Shown one piece after another: positions 1 to 10,793 of a stretch of 64,000 nucleotides of DNA. The stretch covers positions 44,112,785-44,176,784 of the forward strand of contig CM028326.1 in the NCBI GenBank assembly GCA_016647705.1, in the 5' to 3' direction. A program made the position numbers and the translations under genes. Every line of letters begins with the position of its first letter. Within the stretch, counting starts at the first letter, position 1. The notes under the pieces are model-generated. The model did no database searches, was not told where the DNA came from, and saw only the letters and a program-made list of their open reading frames with translations. The stretch is from Eucommia ulmoides. Taxonomy: Eukaryota; Streptophyta; Magnoliopsida; Garryales; Eucommiaceae.

Positions 1-199
1 TCGAGTCTTCTCCAATTAAACGTCTGACTTCTGAGCTTCGATAATACGATCAATCATCATCGGCCTCAAAGTTAAAGTCGCAAGCAATGCAACCGTCTGA
101 CCAACCGCTAATTGAACTTACAATGGTCCTAAATCGTCATACAGATTAATATGAACGGATCTTATGTGCGCGACCGAACCCGCTGGTTCCTGACTCATC

Positions 200-490
200 A
201 CATCCGCTACAACCTCAGCTTTTTCCCCGGTAATAGTGGATAGTGCAATCATAGTCTTTAATCAACTCTATCCAACGTCTCTGCCTCAAATTTAATTCCT
301 TATGAGTAAACAGATATTTCAAACTTTGGTGGTCGGTATAGATTTCACACGTCCCGCCATACAAATAGTGTCTCCAAATCTTTAAGGCAAATATAATCGC
401 TGCCAGCTCCAGATCATGTGTCGTGTAATTTTGCTCGTGATTCTTCAGTTGTCGAGATGCGTATGTAATTACCTGACCATGCTGCATCAG
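200..490 (-). mobile_element. RNase H region of the Tekay-like element
   Basis: A minus-strand reading frame begins with a [13 protein letters not shown] block, then [18 protein letters not shown], then the [13 protein letters not shown] catalytic block and [17 protein letters not shown]. This is the standard gypsy RNase H/connection signature directly downstream of RT. The connection toward integrase continues to the window edge and shows an ADALSRK-like tail. Confidence 0.85.
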
Positions 491-779
491 AACACATCCT
501 AGCCTTTAGTGAGACGTATTACCATAAAACGCAAAACAACCTCTTTCGTCGGGAGGGATAGTATTGTTGCTGATATCAATCTACTCTTCAACTCCTGAAA
601 ACTCTATTCGCATTTGTCAGTCCACTCAAATTTAGATTCCTTGCAGTCGAATGAGTCAATGGGGCAGTTATAACAGAAAATCCCTACATAGACCGTTGAG
701 ATTAACCTGCCAATCCTAAAAAGTTTTAAATTTCAGTCATATTTCTCGATCTTTCTCACTGAACAACAGCTTCAACTTT

Positions 780-1340
780 CTTTGGGTTCACCTAAATACC
801 GTTCCTAAAATAACATACCCCAAAAATACTACATAATCTAACCAAGATTCGCATTTACTATACTTCGCATATAGCCTCTTCTCCCGCCACGTCTGCAACA
901 CAATTCGAAGATGTTCTGCATGCTCGTCTCTGCTTTGGGAATAAATCAATATATCGTCAATGAATGCGATAATAAATTGATCCAGATAAAGTTGGAAGAC
1001 CCGATTCATCAAGTCCATGAAGACAGCAGGAGCATTTGTCAATCTGAAGGGCATAACCAAGAATTCGTAGTGTCCATATCTCGTACGGAACGCCATTTTC
1101 GCCACATCACTATCTCTGACTTTCAATTGGTGATACCCCGATCAAATATCTATCTTAGAAAACACTTTAGCCTTCTAGAAATGGTCATACAAGTCATTAA
1201 TCCTAAGTAATGGATATTTATTGCGGACGGCCACCCTATTCAGCTGCCGATAGTCGATACGCATTCTCAACGTGCCATCCTTCTTCTTCACGAACAAACT
1301 GTGGCTACCCATGGGGAAACGTTAGGTTTGATAAATCTAC
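780..1340 (-). mobile_element. RT region of the Tekay-like element
   Basis: Minus-strand translation gives the plant gypsy reverse transcriptase order: RIDYRQLN near 1,270, a [10 protein letters not shown] block near 1,130, the palm FIDDILIYS block near 960, then SKCE and a VVFLGY block near 830. This polymerase domain would copy element RNA into DNA in the cytoplasmic particle. It is a fossil fragment and not a functional enzyme as it stands. Confidence 0.85.
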
Positions 1341-1914
1341 GATCTAATAAATCTTGCAACAAAATCTTGCAACTGCACTTTCAATCCTTTCAGCTTGGTA
1401 GGCGCCATACGATAAGGGGGAATCGATATAGGAGCAGTTCATGGAAGCAACTCAATGATGACTTCCATCTCCCTATCTACTGGCAATCCTTGCCATTCTT
1501 CTGGAAAATATGTCAGAAAAATCTCTGACCACTGAAATATCTATCGTTTGAACTTCTTTCTGATTGGTGCCAATCACGTGCGCGAGGTATCCCTGACATC
1601 ATTTCTTCATTAATCTCCTGACTTCTAAGGCTGAAATCAACTAACAGGAGTGATAATTCTGTCTCTCGAGAATATAAATTCCAGCTCGCTTGAGATTCGA
1701 AAGATTACTTCCTTCTTAAAACAATTCAGCGTGGTATGATAGTCGAACAACAAATCCATACTCAGTATTACATCAAGATCGTAAATATTCAAGGGTAATG
1801 AATCTACCTACAACTCCTTACTACCAGTACGAAGTGAACTATATTTAAACGCACTAACTATTAACACGGACTCATAGTTCTTGGCTACTTCCTACACATC
1901 ATTCTTGACTAATA

Positions 1915-1986
1915 AATTTTTATTTTTATTTTTATTTTTATTTTTTATTTTTTTTATTATTATTATTTTTATTTTTATTTTTATTT
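1915..1986. repeat. T-rich simple repeat (TTTTTA/TTA)n
   Basis: A run of TTTTTA hexamers passing into TTA triplets, inside the gag/protease part of the Tekay-like element. It is a low-complexity expansion in dead DNA. Confidence 0.9.
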
Positions 1987-2658
1987 TACCCAAATTATGT
2001 TTAATTTCATACCGCCGAATGGTCGTCTCCTTCTGCCTTAATCATATGAACCTCTCTCTCCAATAAAATCACGAGCACACCTACACATTTATGATAGAAT
2101 CCACGTATCTCAACAAGTAGCGCAATGTGTCGTGTAATTTCATAACATAATTAAAGTGTTGTCTACCAATTTAATTAGTAACTTAACATTGGACGAATTA
2201 AGTATGTTCTGCCACAATGTTGGTTTAACAATAAAAATATTAGGTACTACCGACAGGGAATCCCAATGTCAAGTACTACGAATAGAATTACTTATCAAAT
2301 ATAATCTAACATTCCCAACCACTAGTACTCCCACAATCGTGATCCACCCATTACTACTACCAGCAACACTACTCGAACCACCAACTGGCAGTATCACAAC
2401 TTTGTTGCACTCTCTAACTGCCAACAAGACAACTAATCACGCACGATGCCAATATATCATCCAATATACTGCAATAACTATCGTTCCCGTGCCGAAACCA
2501 CTTATTGAAACCCAATCTCACGGTCCACCACTAGCTCGACACCATCTATCGACACCCTATTTCAAAGTCCCCTACTGACTAGACGACTGGTACGTCTTCC
2601 CATCTTATGATCCTCTATTAATACAACTACTAGTAAGTCTACAGAACCTATAACCTAG

Positions 2659-2670
2659 GCTCTGACACCA
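2659..2670 (-). other. primer binding site (tRNA-iMet type)
   Basis: On the minus strand this reads TGGTGTCAGAGC, one base from the plant initiator-Met tRNA complement TGGTATCAGAGC. It sits directly inside the LTR end, which marks this LTR as the 5' one of the minus-strand element. Confidence 0.8.
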
Positions 2671-3347
2671 AAATTATCACACCCCGTCCCGGGCACCCGT
2701 CATGTGGGGCTGGTGTGACGTAGACATGACATCGCCCAACTGACGAGCCAACCCCAATGACGTCATTAACAAAATTGTAAATCTATACAACACATATAAT
2801 AGTCCCATCTGATAGGGATACACCGTCCCAAGTATAAATACAATCAAACAAATCCCCTGAACCCCACTTAGATTTCATTTCTGATATCTCATCTCCAAAA
2901 TTTTCCTCAAATGACTCATTTGCGTGACCCGCATAACTCTATCTAGCGCCAGTAGGGGACCGACCGACTCCTAGCTATTTTACCTGCGAGTATACTGCCT
3001 TCTTAGTAAAAATATTTTTAAAATAATAATTCATTTTACAACATCTAAATGGATCAAGCATGAGTATAGAAATAACACGTAACTAGTAAAATTCTCCATA
3101 ATATAAGCAGTGAGAATAAAGCAATAAATATAAGTTTCATTCCAACCCATCTAGTAAAATAATACCAATCACCATAGTAAAATAATAAATCACCCAATAT
3201 AAGTAAAACATCACATCTCAAACACACATCTCAAACCATCACTCCACCACAACACACACTGGCTAGCCATAGTGATCGTTTTAACCTCATGATCGGGAGT
3301 TTGTAACGGTACCGTACCATCCGTAGGATATGCCTTCCTACGAACAC

Positions 3348-3512
3348 CCATCACTCCGCCGAAGCGGATAATCACTGCGTAGTATAAACGTCTAACATCA
3401 CTCTGCTGAAACAGATAAACATCACTCCGCCGAAGCGGATAACATCACTCCGCCGAAGTGGATAACATCACTCCGCCGAAGTGGATCACATCACTCTGCC
3501 GAAACAAATAAA
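3348..3512. repeat. 24-bp minisatellite in the Tekay-like LTR
   Basis: About six imperfect copies of a unit of roughly 22-24 bp with core CATCACTCCGCCGAAGCGGA. The copies vary at a few bases (GAAGTGGA, GAAACAGA). The unit contains a short palindromic element, TCCGCCGAAGCGGA. Confidence 0.85.
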
Positions 3513-4239
3513 TACTATGGCATCGACCAATCAATAACGTCATCATCAAATCACAACTTAATAAATATTGTCTACTCAACATCGTCAAATCACTACGTCT
3601 ATCTCTTTTCCTCAAAGCCAACTTTTAAATCTAAAAATCAGATTTCACACTTTCTTTTAAAGAAAACGTCTGATTTTATCAAAACCACTTTTCCACCTTT
3701 GGTTTTTAGAAAACCAGGCATTTTTAGAAAAATAGATATTTTCAATTCTCTTTTAGAAACACCGTCTGATTTTACCAAATCCAACAAAAATTCATTTTCA
3801 ACTTCATTTCGAAATCCACCGAAATCTTCCGAAAATCCAATTTACCAACTCACCCAAATCCTGCTTGATCCATATCATTTATAAATTCATACAGTTTAAG
3901 TAAACACGTATTTCATCATATATATACATAGAAAAATTGTTTCTCAAGAAGACAGTACACTCACCTTATTAACTGCTCTCCAAAATCTTCACTGACCACA
4001 CTCTATCGGGACACCGGTGCCTGCGAGCCTAATAGTGACAGAGCCTAAATTAATTTCTTATCTAAAACATCTGAATCATGCAATGCAGACCCTATATTCC
4101 AAATCGTTACTATTTTATGTACCACATAATTAAAATTAATTAATCGTTACGAAATTATTACGATTTTAGGATTTGCAACACTAAATGAAAATTAATAATC
4201 GATTGAAATTTTACCTGTTCCGAATCATCCGTTGGCCAC

Positions 4240-4910
4240 GAGATGGATTTTGGATTTTTGTTGGGGTTGTTTGTGTATATTTATTTATTTTTCCCTTTTT
4301 TCCTTTCTTTTTCCTTTTTTCCTTTTTTTTTTTTTTCTCTGTTTCCTTTTTCTATTTTAGTTTCCCGTTCCGCAGATTGGGTTCTCGCCGGCATGCTCAC
4401 GCCGATCAACTTCCGGCAACCTCATGCCCACACCGCAGTGGCCGACCGACGACATACACACACACACACTCTCTTACCGAACGACTGCGACGAATCACGC
4501 ACCACCGGAGCGAACGACCACACCACCGCCGTCGACGCACACGCATACACCAAAACGCACTGGCCGACGACATTCTCTCTCTCACTAGTTCTCACTCACC
4601 GCCAGCCAAACGATCAACGGCGACACACACACACCCATAACCGAAATACAGACCCACAACTAAACCCACACATACCCACAGACGACGTCCTACTGCCGGC
4701 AACCGCAACTGATCACGCACACGCATGCAGCAACGACGACGACGGTCGGACGACGGAACAGCCTACTCGCACACGAAAGATCAAAAACATCCACCCGCAT
4801 AGCCGACAAACCACCCAGCGACGATCACCCTCCACCGGCCGACGTCACCACTGTCGATCCTCTCTCTCTCTTTTTCTCTCTAGATTTTTCTCTCATTTTC
4901 AGAATTGATT
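4240..4910. repeat. low-complexity CT- and CA-rich stretch inside the LTR
   Basis: A pyrimidine block (4,270-4,350), then GC-richer sequence with short (CA)n runs near 4,450 and 4,625, then a (TC)n block at 4,860-4,890. Long open frames on the plus strand here are Phe-, His- and Thr-rich by-products of the simple sequence. On the minus strand the purine-rich stretch would be leader or U5 sequence of the LTR. Confidence 0.6.
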
Positions 4911-5329
4911 TGAGATCCTTGATCATGAGATTCTTGATCCTTACACATGCATGATTTTAGTGGGTTGATTTAATCCAAGCGTGCCACGTCGCTGCTCTCT
5001 CCAATTCCCTGTCGGCCAGTTACTCTTCCGATCGCCTGTTTATATATGTGTGTATATATATAATAAAAATTTTTAATTAATTACTCTTTCCTCCCCACAA
5101 CTTCCTTTAAACCTTGATTTTAAGATTTTCAATTTCACCCCCTGTGAGTTTCATTTAAAAGTTAAATGTCAATTTACCTCCCTAAGTTGGGATTTACTGT
5201 TTCTATATTTTCAATTTGACCCCTAGACTTTTTATTTGAATTTTTAATTGTCCTAGTTTCACCCCGAATTTTCACAATTACTCTAAAATACAACTGAAAT
5301 GACATACATGCTACGATTGAGGTCTTACA

Positions 5330-5955
5330 AATACGGTTTTTATTTTCGTTTCTTTTGACAAGTGAGTACGTCGGTTTTAATTGCATGTTCAAGATTGTTT
5401 CCAATCTTTCTATGGGGATTCAAGAGTGAATGTGCCAAGCGTTGAGCCTTAGGTAACGTTAAGTTAGCAACGTTAAGTTAACAACGTTAACCCGTTTTCT
5501 ATTCCAAATTACCCTTGGCCAAATATACCAAAACCGAACCAAGTCCTAATGATCTTCATGAACTACTAAACCTACATTAGTGGAGAGTGGACCCCAATCC
5601 AGCTTATGGTAATCCTTAACTCATAAATTTCGTTGAGGGATAATCCAAGCCGATCGTTGTATAGCCATATTATTGAGTCTCACACTAACACGTTTACAAG
5701 ATCTAGAATAGCATTCACCATTATTTCATGTCAAAATTATAGAACATTACATGATGTGTGTTACTGCCTGAACTCGATACTACTAGCGGTTATTGAGGGA
5801 AAAATAAATAGGCCGTTAGAAGAAGTCAAAACTTGCATGTTATGTTTAGATTGTTTTTAGGTTGTTTGTTATTTAATTCAGTTTGTTGTTGTTTTTTTCA
5901 TTTTAGTGTGTGTGTTTAGCTCGAGGACTAGCCAAATTTCAAGTTTGGGGTTATT
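5330..5955 (+). mobile_element. Athila 3' noncoding fragment (older unit)
   Basis: This stretch matches the 3' noncoding region of the neighbouring Athila element (about 16,811-17,448) along its whole length. Shared stretches are GACAAGTGA, the AACCTACATTAGTGGA block, the GTGTGTGTTA-like block and the final CTCGAGGACTAGC...AAGTTTGGGG polypurine tract just before an LTR. It is therefore the tail of a second Athila unit whose LTR (5,956-7,858) is shared with the full element to the right. The Tekay-like element cuts off its left part. Confidence 0.85.
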
Positions 5956-6180
5956 TGATAGGTGTGATCTACCTACGTATTTCCAAACCGAATTAAGTTA
6001 GTTTTCGAGCGTTTATATAGTATTTTATTATGTTTTAATTAGTTTTCATACTTTTTGTATAAATCAGGTGTGTGGAGCAAAAAGATAGGAAACTGGAGTG
6101 AAAACAATGAGATCAAACTGAAGGCGAGTCAAAGTTATGGTGGACAAACAAGCAAAGAGGCAAAAATATGAAGGAAGCCC

Positions 6181-6612
6181 ACCGCCCAGGCGTCCAGACC
6201 TTCACCTAGGCAGCGAAGATGCTAAGAATGACAAAAGGCTACTGACAGCCCACAACCTAGGCAGGAAATTCCTCTACCTAGGTGGAAACCCCAGTAGAAA
6301 CATTTCCAAGTCCATCGCCTACTTCTTCGCCTAGGCGGTCACCAAACCTGCAAAGCCGGTATAGGTGCTATATCTTCAAGACTATTTTTGACTACAATGA
6401 ATTCCAATTTTGGAAACACTGAAAACATGTAAGTTGTAGATATTTTTCTTAGCTTTCCATAGGTTTTTGAATGACCTCAATCGGAGTTTGGATGAAGAGG
6501 TTACAGTCAAAACAAAATTACAAACCTACAGTAACTTCGCCTAGGCGAAGTTTTCGGCAGAAAGTTAACTAACCTAACTTCTCCTAGGCGAAGTTTTCTT
6601 TGCTTAGGCAAA
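6181..6612 (+). repeat. CCTAGG box array in the left LTR U3
   Basis: A series of CCTAGG-centred boxes, many inside CGCCTAGGCG or TTCGCCTAGGCGAAG, lies upstream of the TATA box. The pairs are less regular than in the right LTR. Similar arrays recur at 13,758-14,005 and 17,645-18,028, always upstream of a TATA-like box. Confidence 0.8.
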
Positions 6613-6662
6613 AATCCGGCAGTACAGCCTTGATATTTATTAGATATTTTGAGATCTTTTGC

Positions 6663-6671
6663 CTATAAATA
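6663..6671 (+). promoter_or_regulatory. TATA box of the Athila left LTR
   Basis: CTATAAATA followed by a CT-rich stretch, the usual plant LTR core promoter arrangement. The corresponding box in the right LTR is CTATATATAA at 18,081-18,090, in the same context after an almost identical CTTTTGGC-type lead. Confidence 0.75.
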
Positions 6672-7134
6672 CCCCTCTCCTCCCCCTTCTCCGGCCTCTC
6701 TTGGTTTTTTTAGCACCTTAGGCTATATTTAAGCCTAGGTTTAGGAGTTTTAGAGGTAGAGCTCACATCCCAAAGTGGAGAATATGGAAAATCAATCGTT
6801 GAGCATTCTTAGCGGTTTATCTTCAGACGAGACTAAGTTCTTCGATTGTTTTTCCTTATTTCTTTATCTTAGGATCATGTGAGCATGTTTAGCTCAATTT
6901 ATATGTCTATACGGTTATGACCACGAGTTAAATATGGATTGTAGTAGGGATTAATGGTTTATTTATAAATATGTTTGTTTGAATGATTTCGGTGTTACGT
7001 TTATGTTTGTTCTTCGTAGTTTGATTGTATTTATCGTATTGTTTGTTTATTATGCTTGGATTAATAAATGGAGAATACGGGGTTTTGACAAACCTCGAAT
7101 TCGGATTAGGGTAAACAAACACCACGATTTTATA

Positions 7135-7555
7135 ACCCAGTTGGGGTTTGAATTGTGGACAATCGATGATGTTGGGGTTTGAATCGTAGACAATCGATGA
7201 TGTTGGGGCAAAGACTCATGCTACCTAGGGTCGTTAAGATATTGAGGGGGACTTCTTCGTTGACTCAAAATTGCGTTATATCTCTCCTCTTACACTTGGG
7301 AGAGGTGGCGAGAGAGATTTAGAACGGAGATTGTCGATAGGGTAAATACAACGCGACTATCTAATAACCCAGGAGAGAGTTGGATTGTATGCAATCAATG
7401 ACGCTGGGTGAGACTCACACGACCTAGGGTCGTTAAGACGTTGAGGGGGACTTCTTCGTTGACTCGAAGTCATGTATTCTCCTGTCTTACACTCGGGAGA
7501 GGTGGCGGTGGAGTTTATGTACCGAGATTGTCAAATAGGTCGAACACCGTAAACG
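7135..7555 (+). repeat. tandem duplication inside the left Athila LTR
   Basis: Two copies of a block of about 200 bp, each containing ACCTAGGGTCGTTAAGA, GAGGGGGACTTCTTCGTTGA and GGGAGAGGTGGCG. The right LTR has the block once (about 18,551-18,740). The duplication therefore arose in one LTR after insertion, or in only one source LTR. Confidence 0.85.
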
Positions 7556-7864
7556 TGAGTAAATCGAGATCGAACACGTATTTGTAAACACGTTAATCCC
7601 TAGGAAATTCTTGACCCTAAAACATATTAGCATATTAGTGTAGTTAATTTAGATTATATTAGTATTAGTTTAATTAATTAAATACATTTGTTTTCTCCTA
7701 GATAAAGTTAGGTCATGACAAATGTGGTATTCGATAGTAACGACACCAATCCCTGTGGATACGATAACCTGATCTTAACGATCACACTATACTAAAACTT
7801 TAACCTCATACACTTGTGAGTAGTCATATACTTTGAGGGTGTAAATCCTTGGTGTACAAGTTTT

Positions 7865-7882
7865 TGGCGCCGTTGCTGGGGA
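7865..7882 (+). other. primer binding site (tRNA-Asp type)
   Basis: TGGCGCCGTTGCTGGGGA, six bases after the LTR end. It differs at one base from the TGGCGCCGTTGCCGGGGA form usual in Athila elements. Confidence 0.85.
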
Positions 7883-8068
7883 ATTACGGTGTTTTTCAAT
7901 TGAGTTGATATTGTGATCAAGTAGTTGAATGTTAATCACGATAATTCTTTTGCTTTTAATTTCATTCAATTCATTTGTGTATTTGATTTATTTGATTTAT
8001 TTGTCTGAACTAAGTAGTGCATGCGGCGTAGTCAACGCATTAGTAAACAGAAAGAGGAGAAAGCTACC

Positions 8069-9850
8069 ACTATGGCCGAGGGACGTGAAAATGTTCCGCA
8101 ACCGCCGGAGTCGCACGCACTCTAGCCTCCGGATCAAGAGCGGCCACAACGAGTCATTAGGGACTATTATCGGCCATTAATGCTGGATAATTATTCAGGT
8201 ATCCGAAGGCAGCCGATCCAACCAAATAATTTTGAGTTGAAGCCCGCCCTAATCAACATGGTTCAACAAAACCAGTATGGCGGGAATCTTCATGAAGACC
8301 CCAACATCCACTTGGAAACCTTTCTCAAGATTTGTGACATTGTAAAAATAAATGGTGTTGTCAAAGATGTCATACGGTTGAGGTTATGTCCTTTCTTTTT
8401 ACGAGATACAGGAAGGGGTTAGTTCCAATCAATACAACCAGGGAGCATTAATACTTGGAAGGACCTTACACAAAGGTTTCTCACTAAGTTCTTTCCACCT
8501 TCTAAGATGTCTCAACTCCGAGGCGAGATTGCACAGTTTCGCCAGAGAGACTTTGAGCCGTTATTTGAGGCGTGGGAGCGATTCAAGGATCTATTGCGAA
8601 GGTGCCCCCAACACGGGTATCAGGATTGGTTTCAAACCCAATTGTTTTACAATGGGTTGGATGGCCAAACCAGAACGATCGTTGATGCTGCCTCAGGGAG
8701 ATCGTTGTTGTCCAAAACCCCGACCGAAGATAATGCACTATTGGAACAAATAGCGGCTAACAATTATCAATGGTCGAATGAGAGGAACACGGGAAGACGG
8801 GTCTCTTCTATCCAAGAATCTGACCATATTGCAACGTTATCGGCCCAAGTGTCCAAGATCTTGGATCAATTGGTCGCCTTGTCTACCAAAGGCGCTTTGT
8901 CAAGTCAAGGGGAGGAGATTGCAGCAAGTTGTTCTCAATCCGGATTGGATAATGAGTTCGAGGAATGCCACTTTCTAAATAATCGAGCCTATACTTTCAG
9001 GGCCGCTACCAACATTCCAACTCATTACAATCCTGGACTTCACAACCATGAGAACTTCTCATATTCGAACAATCAGAACTCTTTACGGTCACCTCCGGGA
9101 TATGGAAATCAAGCTCCGGGATATCCAATGCAATCAAATCATCAAATGCAAAAACCACTAATGCATAATCCAAAATCAAATTTGGATGAAGTCTTGGGTT
9201 CGTTTATGAAGGAGACTCAGACTATGATGCGTAAGACGCATAACCGGCTGAACGAACATGAAACACGACTGGACTCAATCGATACAACTTATACAAACAC
9301 CAATGCCACGGTCAAGTATTTAGAAACTCAAATCATGCAGCTTGCTAGGTCCATCCAAGAGCAACAAAAGGGGAAGTTTCCAAGCAACACGGAAACCAAC
9401 CCTAGGGAATGCAAGGTGATTAAGTTGAGGAGTGGAAGAGAAGTGGAGGTGAGCAAGCCTATGGAAATCGAGCCGGGAGTGAGTCATGAGTTTCATCATG
9501 ATGAACCAAGAACAATTGTGGAGGAGGAAGTTGAAGTAAAAATAGATGAAAGAAAGGAGAAGCCGAGTGAAGACTTGAATGAGTATAAGAACCAAGAGAA
9601 ATTAGAGGAAAGAAGAAGAGATGAAAGGTTGATGCCGAGGCGAGTAACATTTTCAGAAAATCCACCAATTATAGTAACCCCATTGCAATATCCTCAAATA
9701 TTCCAAAAGAGGAAGTTGGATGCCCAATTTGAAAATTTTCTTGAAATTTTCAAGAAAATCCACATCAACATTCCTTTTGCGGATGCATTGGAGCAAATGT
9801 CCAACTATGGAAAGTTCTTGAAAGACATTATGACAAAGAAGAGAAAGTAG
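8069..9850 (+). mobile_element. Athila gag region
   Basis: The N-terminal part carries the Athila-type ANNFELKPALI/MVQQNQYGG pattern with DPNIHLETFLKICD. The central part has the hallmark FEAWERFKDLLRRCPQHG followed by QLFYNGLD. After this come a coiled-coil-like stretch (NRLNEHETRLDSIDTTY), a basic-acidic linker and RSGREVE leading toward protease. The product would be the structural protein of the particle. The region is partly open and partly broken. The LRSGRE motif is common just upstream of protease in Athila and related gypsy groups. Confidence 0.9.
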
Positions 9851-9874
9851 GAGGAGTACGAAACGGTAAAGCTA

Positions 9875-10770
9875 ATGGTGGAGTGTAGTGCAATACTACA
9901 AAGGAAGTTGCCTACCAAATTGAAGGATCCGGGTAGTTTCACAATTCCTTGTACTATCGGGAAATCTCATTTTGATAAGGCTCTTTGTGATCTTGGGGCG
10001 AGTATTAATTTGATACCTTCTTCCATTTATCGGAAGTTAGGACTTGGGAGTGCAAAGCCGACTACGATTTCTCTTCAAATGGCGGATCGTTCGTTAACCT
10101 ATCCTAAAGGTATCATTGAGGATGTTCTAGTGAAGGTAGACAAATTCATATTTTCGGTGGATTTCGTTGTTCTAGAAATGGAAGAAGATAGAGAAATCCC
10201 AATCATCCTAAGAAGACTTTTCCTTGCAACGGGAAAGACCTTAATTGATGTGCACAATAGAAATCTGACATTAAGAATGAATGATAAAGAAATAAGGTTC
10301 AACATTTTTAAAACTATGAACTTTTCGGATGAACTTCCCAATTACAATCGAGTTGATGTTGTGGACTCTTGCGTGAGAGAGTTCTTTCTTGCAAATATGG
10401 AGACTGATTCGTTAGAGCATACTCTCACAAATTTCTTATCGATAGGGGATCTTGGTGAGGAAGGCTCTAGCACGGAAATTGATGTTGTGGACTATGTGCT
10501 AACTTTGGATGCTCAATCTAAAGACGTAGAGGATCCTATTCATGTGGCGGAGATTGAAGAAGTTGTAAACTCTCCCGAGAAATCAAATCCGCCTCATGGT
10601 GGATTATTACTCAAGCAATTATCGGAGCATCTTCGGTATATCTTTTTGGGAGAGAATTCAACCAATCTAGTTATAATTTCATCATCTTTGATGGAAGAAG
10701 ATGAGAGTAAGTTGTTGAGAATCTTGAAGAGACATCGATCCCTTTTTGCTTGGTCTTATATCGGATATCA
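9875..10770 (+). mobile_element. Athila protease region
   Basis: Retropepsin-like domain with KDPGSFTIPCTIG, then the active-site block CDLGASINLIP and SIYRKLGLG. Further on come MADRSLTYPKGIIEDVLVKV and VVLEMEEDREIPIILRR-type strands. Athila proteases use DLGAS where retroviruses have DTGA, as seen here. The acidic linker that follows leads into RT. Confidence 0.9.
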
Positions 10771-10793
10771 AATGAATTAGCCCTTCGGTTTGC

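Larger units (their letters stand above)
1..5329 (-). mobile_element. Tekay-like (chromovirus) Ty3/gypsy retrotransposon, 5' part, broken
   Basis: Read on the minus strand, the order is LTR (about 5,329 to 2,675), primer binding site (2,670-2,659), a much reduced gag/protease region (about 2,650-1,560), reverse transcriptase (about 1,340-780) and RNase H (about 490-200). The integrase would lie left of the window. RT shows an FIDDILIYS catalytic block and RNase H a [11 protein letters not shown] block, both typical of plant chromoviruses. It is an old, clearly broken copy with many interruptions. Its right LTR end, TGTAAGACC on the minus strand, abuts Athila 3' noncoding sequence directly, so it inserted into an older Athila fragment. 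The lineage call rests on recall of motif style and PBS type, not on a phylogeny. Confidence 0.8.
2675..5329 (-). repeat. 5' LTR of the Tekay-like element (about 2.65 kb)
   Basis: On the minus strand it starts TGTAAGACC at 5,329 and ends just before the PBS near 2,675 in GGTGTGATAA; the 3' end is fixed only to a few bases. It contains a 24-bp minisatellite, a pyrimidine-rich stretch and an AT-rich tract (5,039-5,065). No protein-coding gene is supported inside it. Its partner LTR lies outside the window. Confidence 0.65.
5956..7858 (+). repeat. Athila left LTR (1.90 kb)
   Basis: It starts TGATAGGTGT right after a polypurine tract and ends TTGGTGTACA six bases before the PBS. It contains CCTAGG boxes (6,181-6,612), a TATA box (6,663), a leader, and a tandemly duplicated block of about 200 bp (7,135-7,555) that is single in the right LTR. 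That duplication accounts for much of the 0.3-kb length difference. Confidence 0.9.

Noticed and set aside
2156-2578. Plus-strand frame of 140 codons
   Set aside because: Lies antisense to the reduced gag/protease area of the Tekay-like element; Thr/Leu-rich and without recognisable motifs.
4185-4908. Overlapping plus-strand frames of 151 and 221 codons rich in Phe, His and Thr
   Set aside because: They are generated by CT- and CA-rich simple sequence inside an LTR; no domain, no start context, composition-driven.
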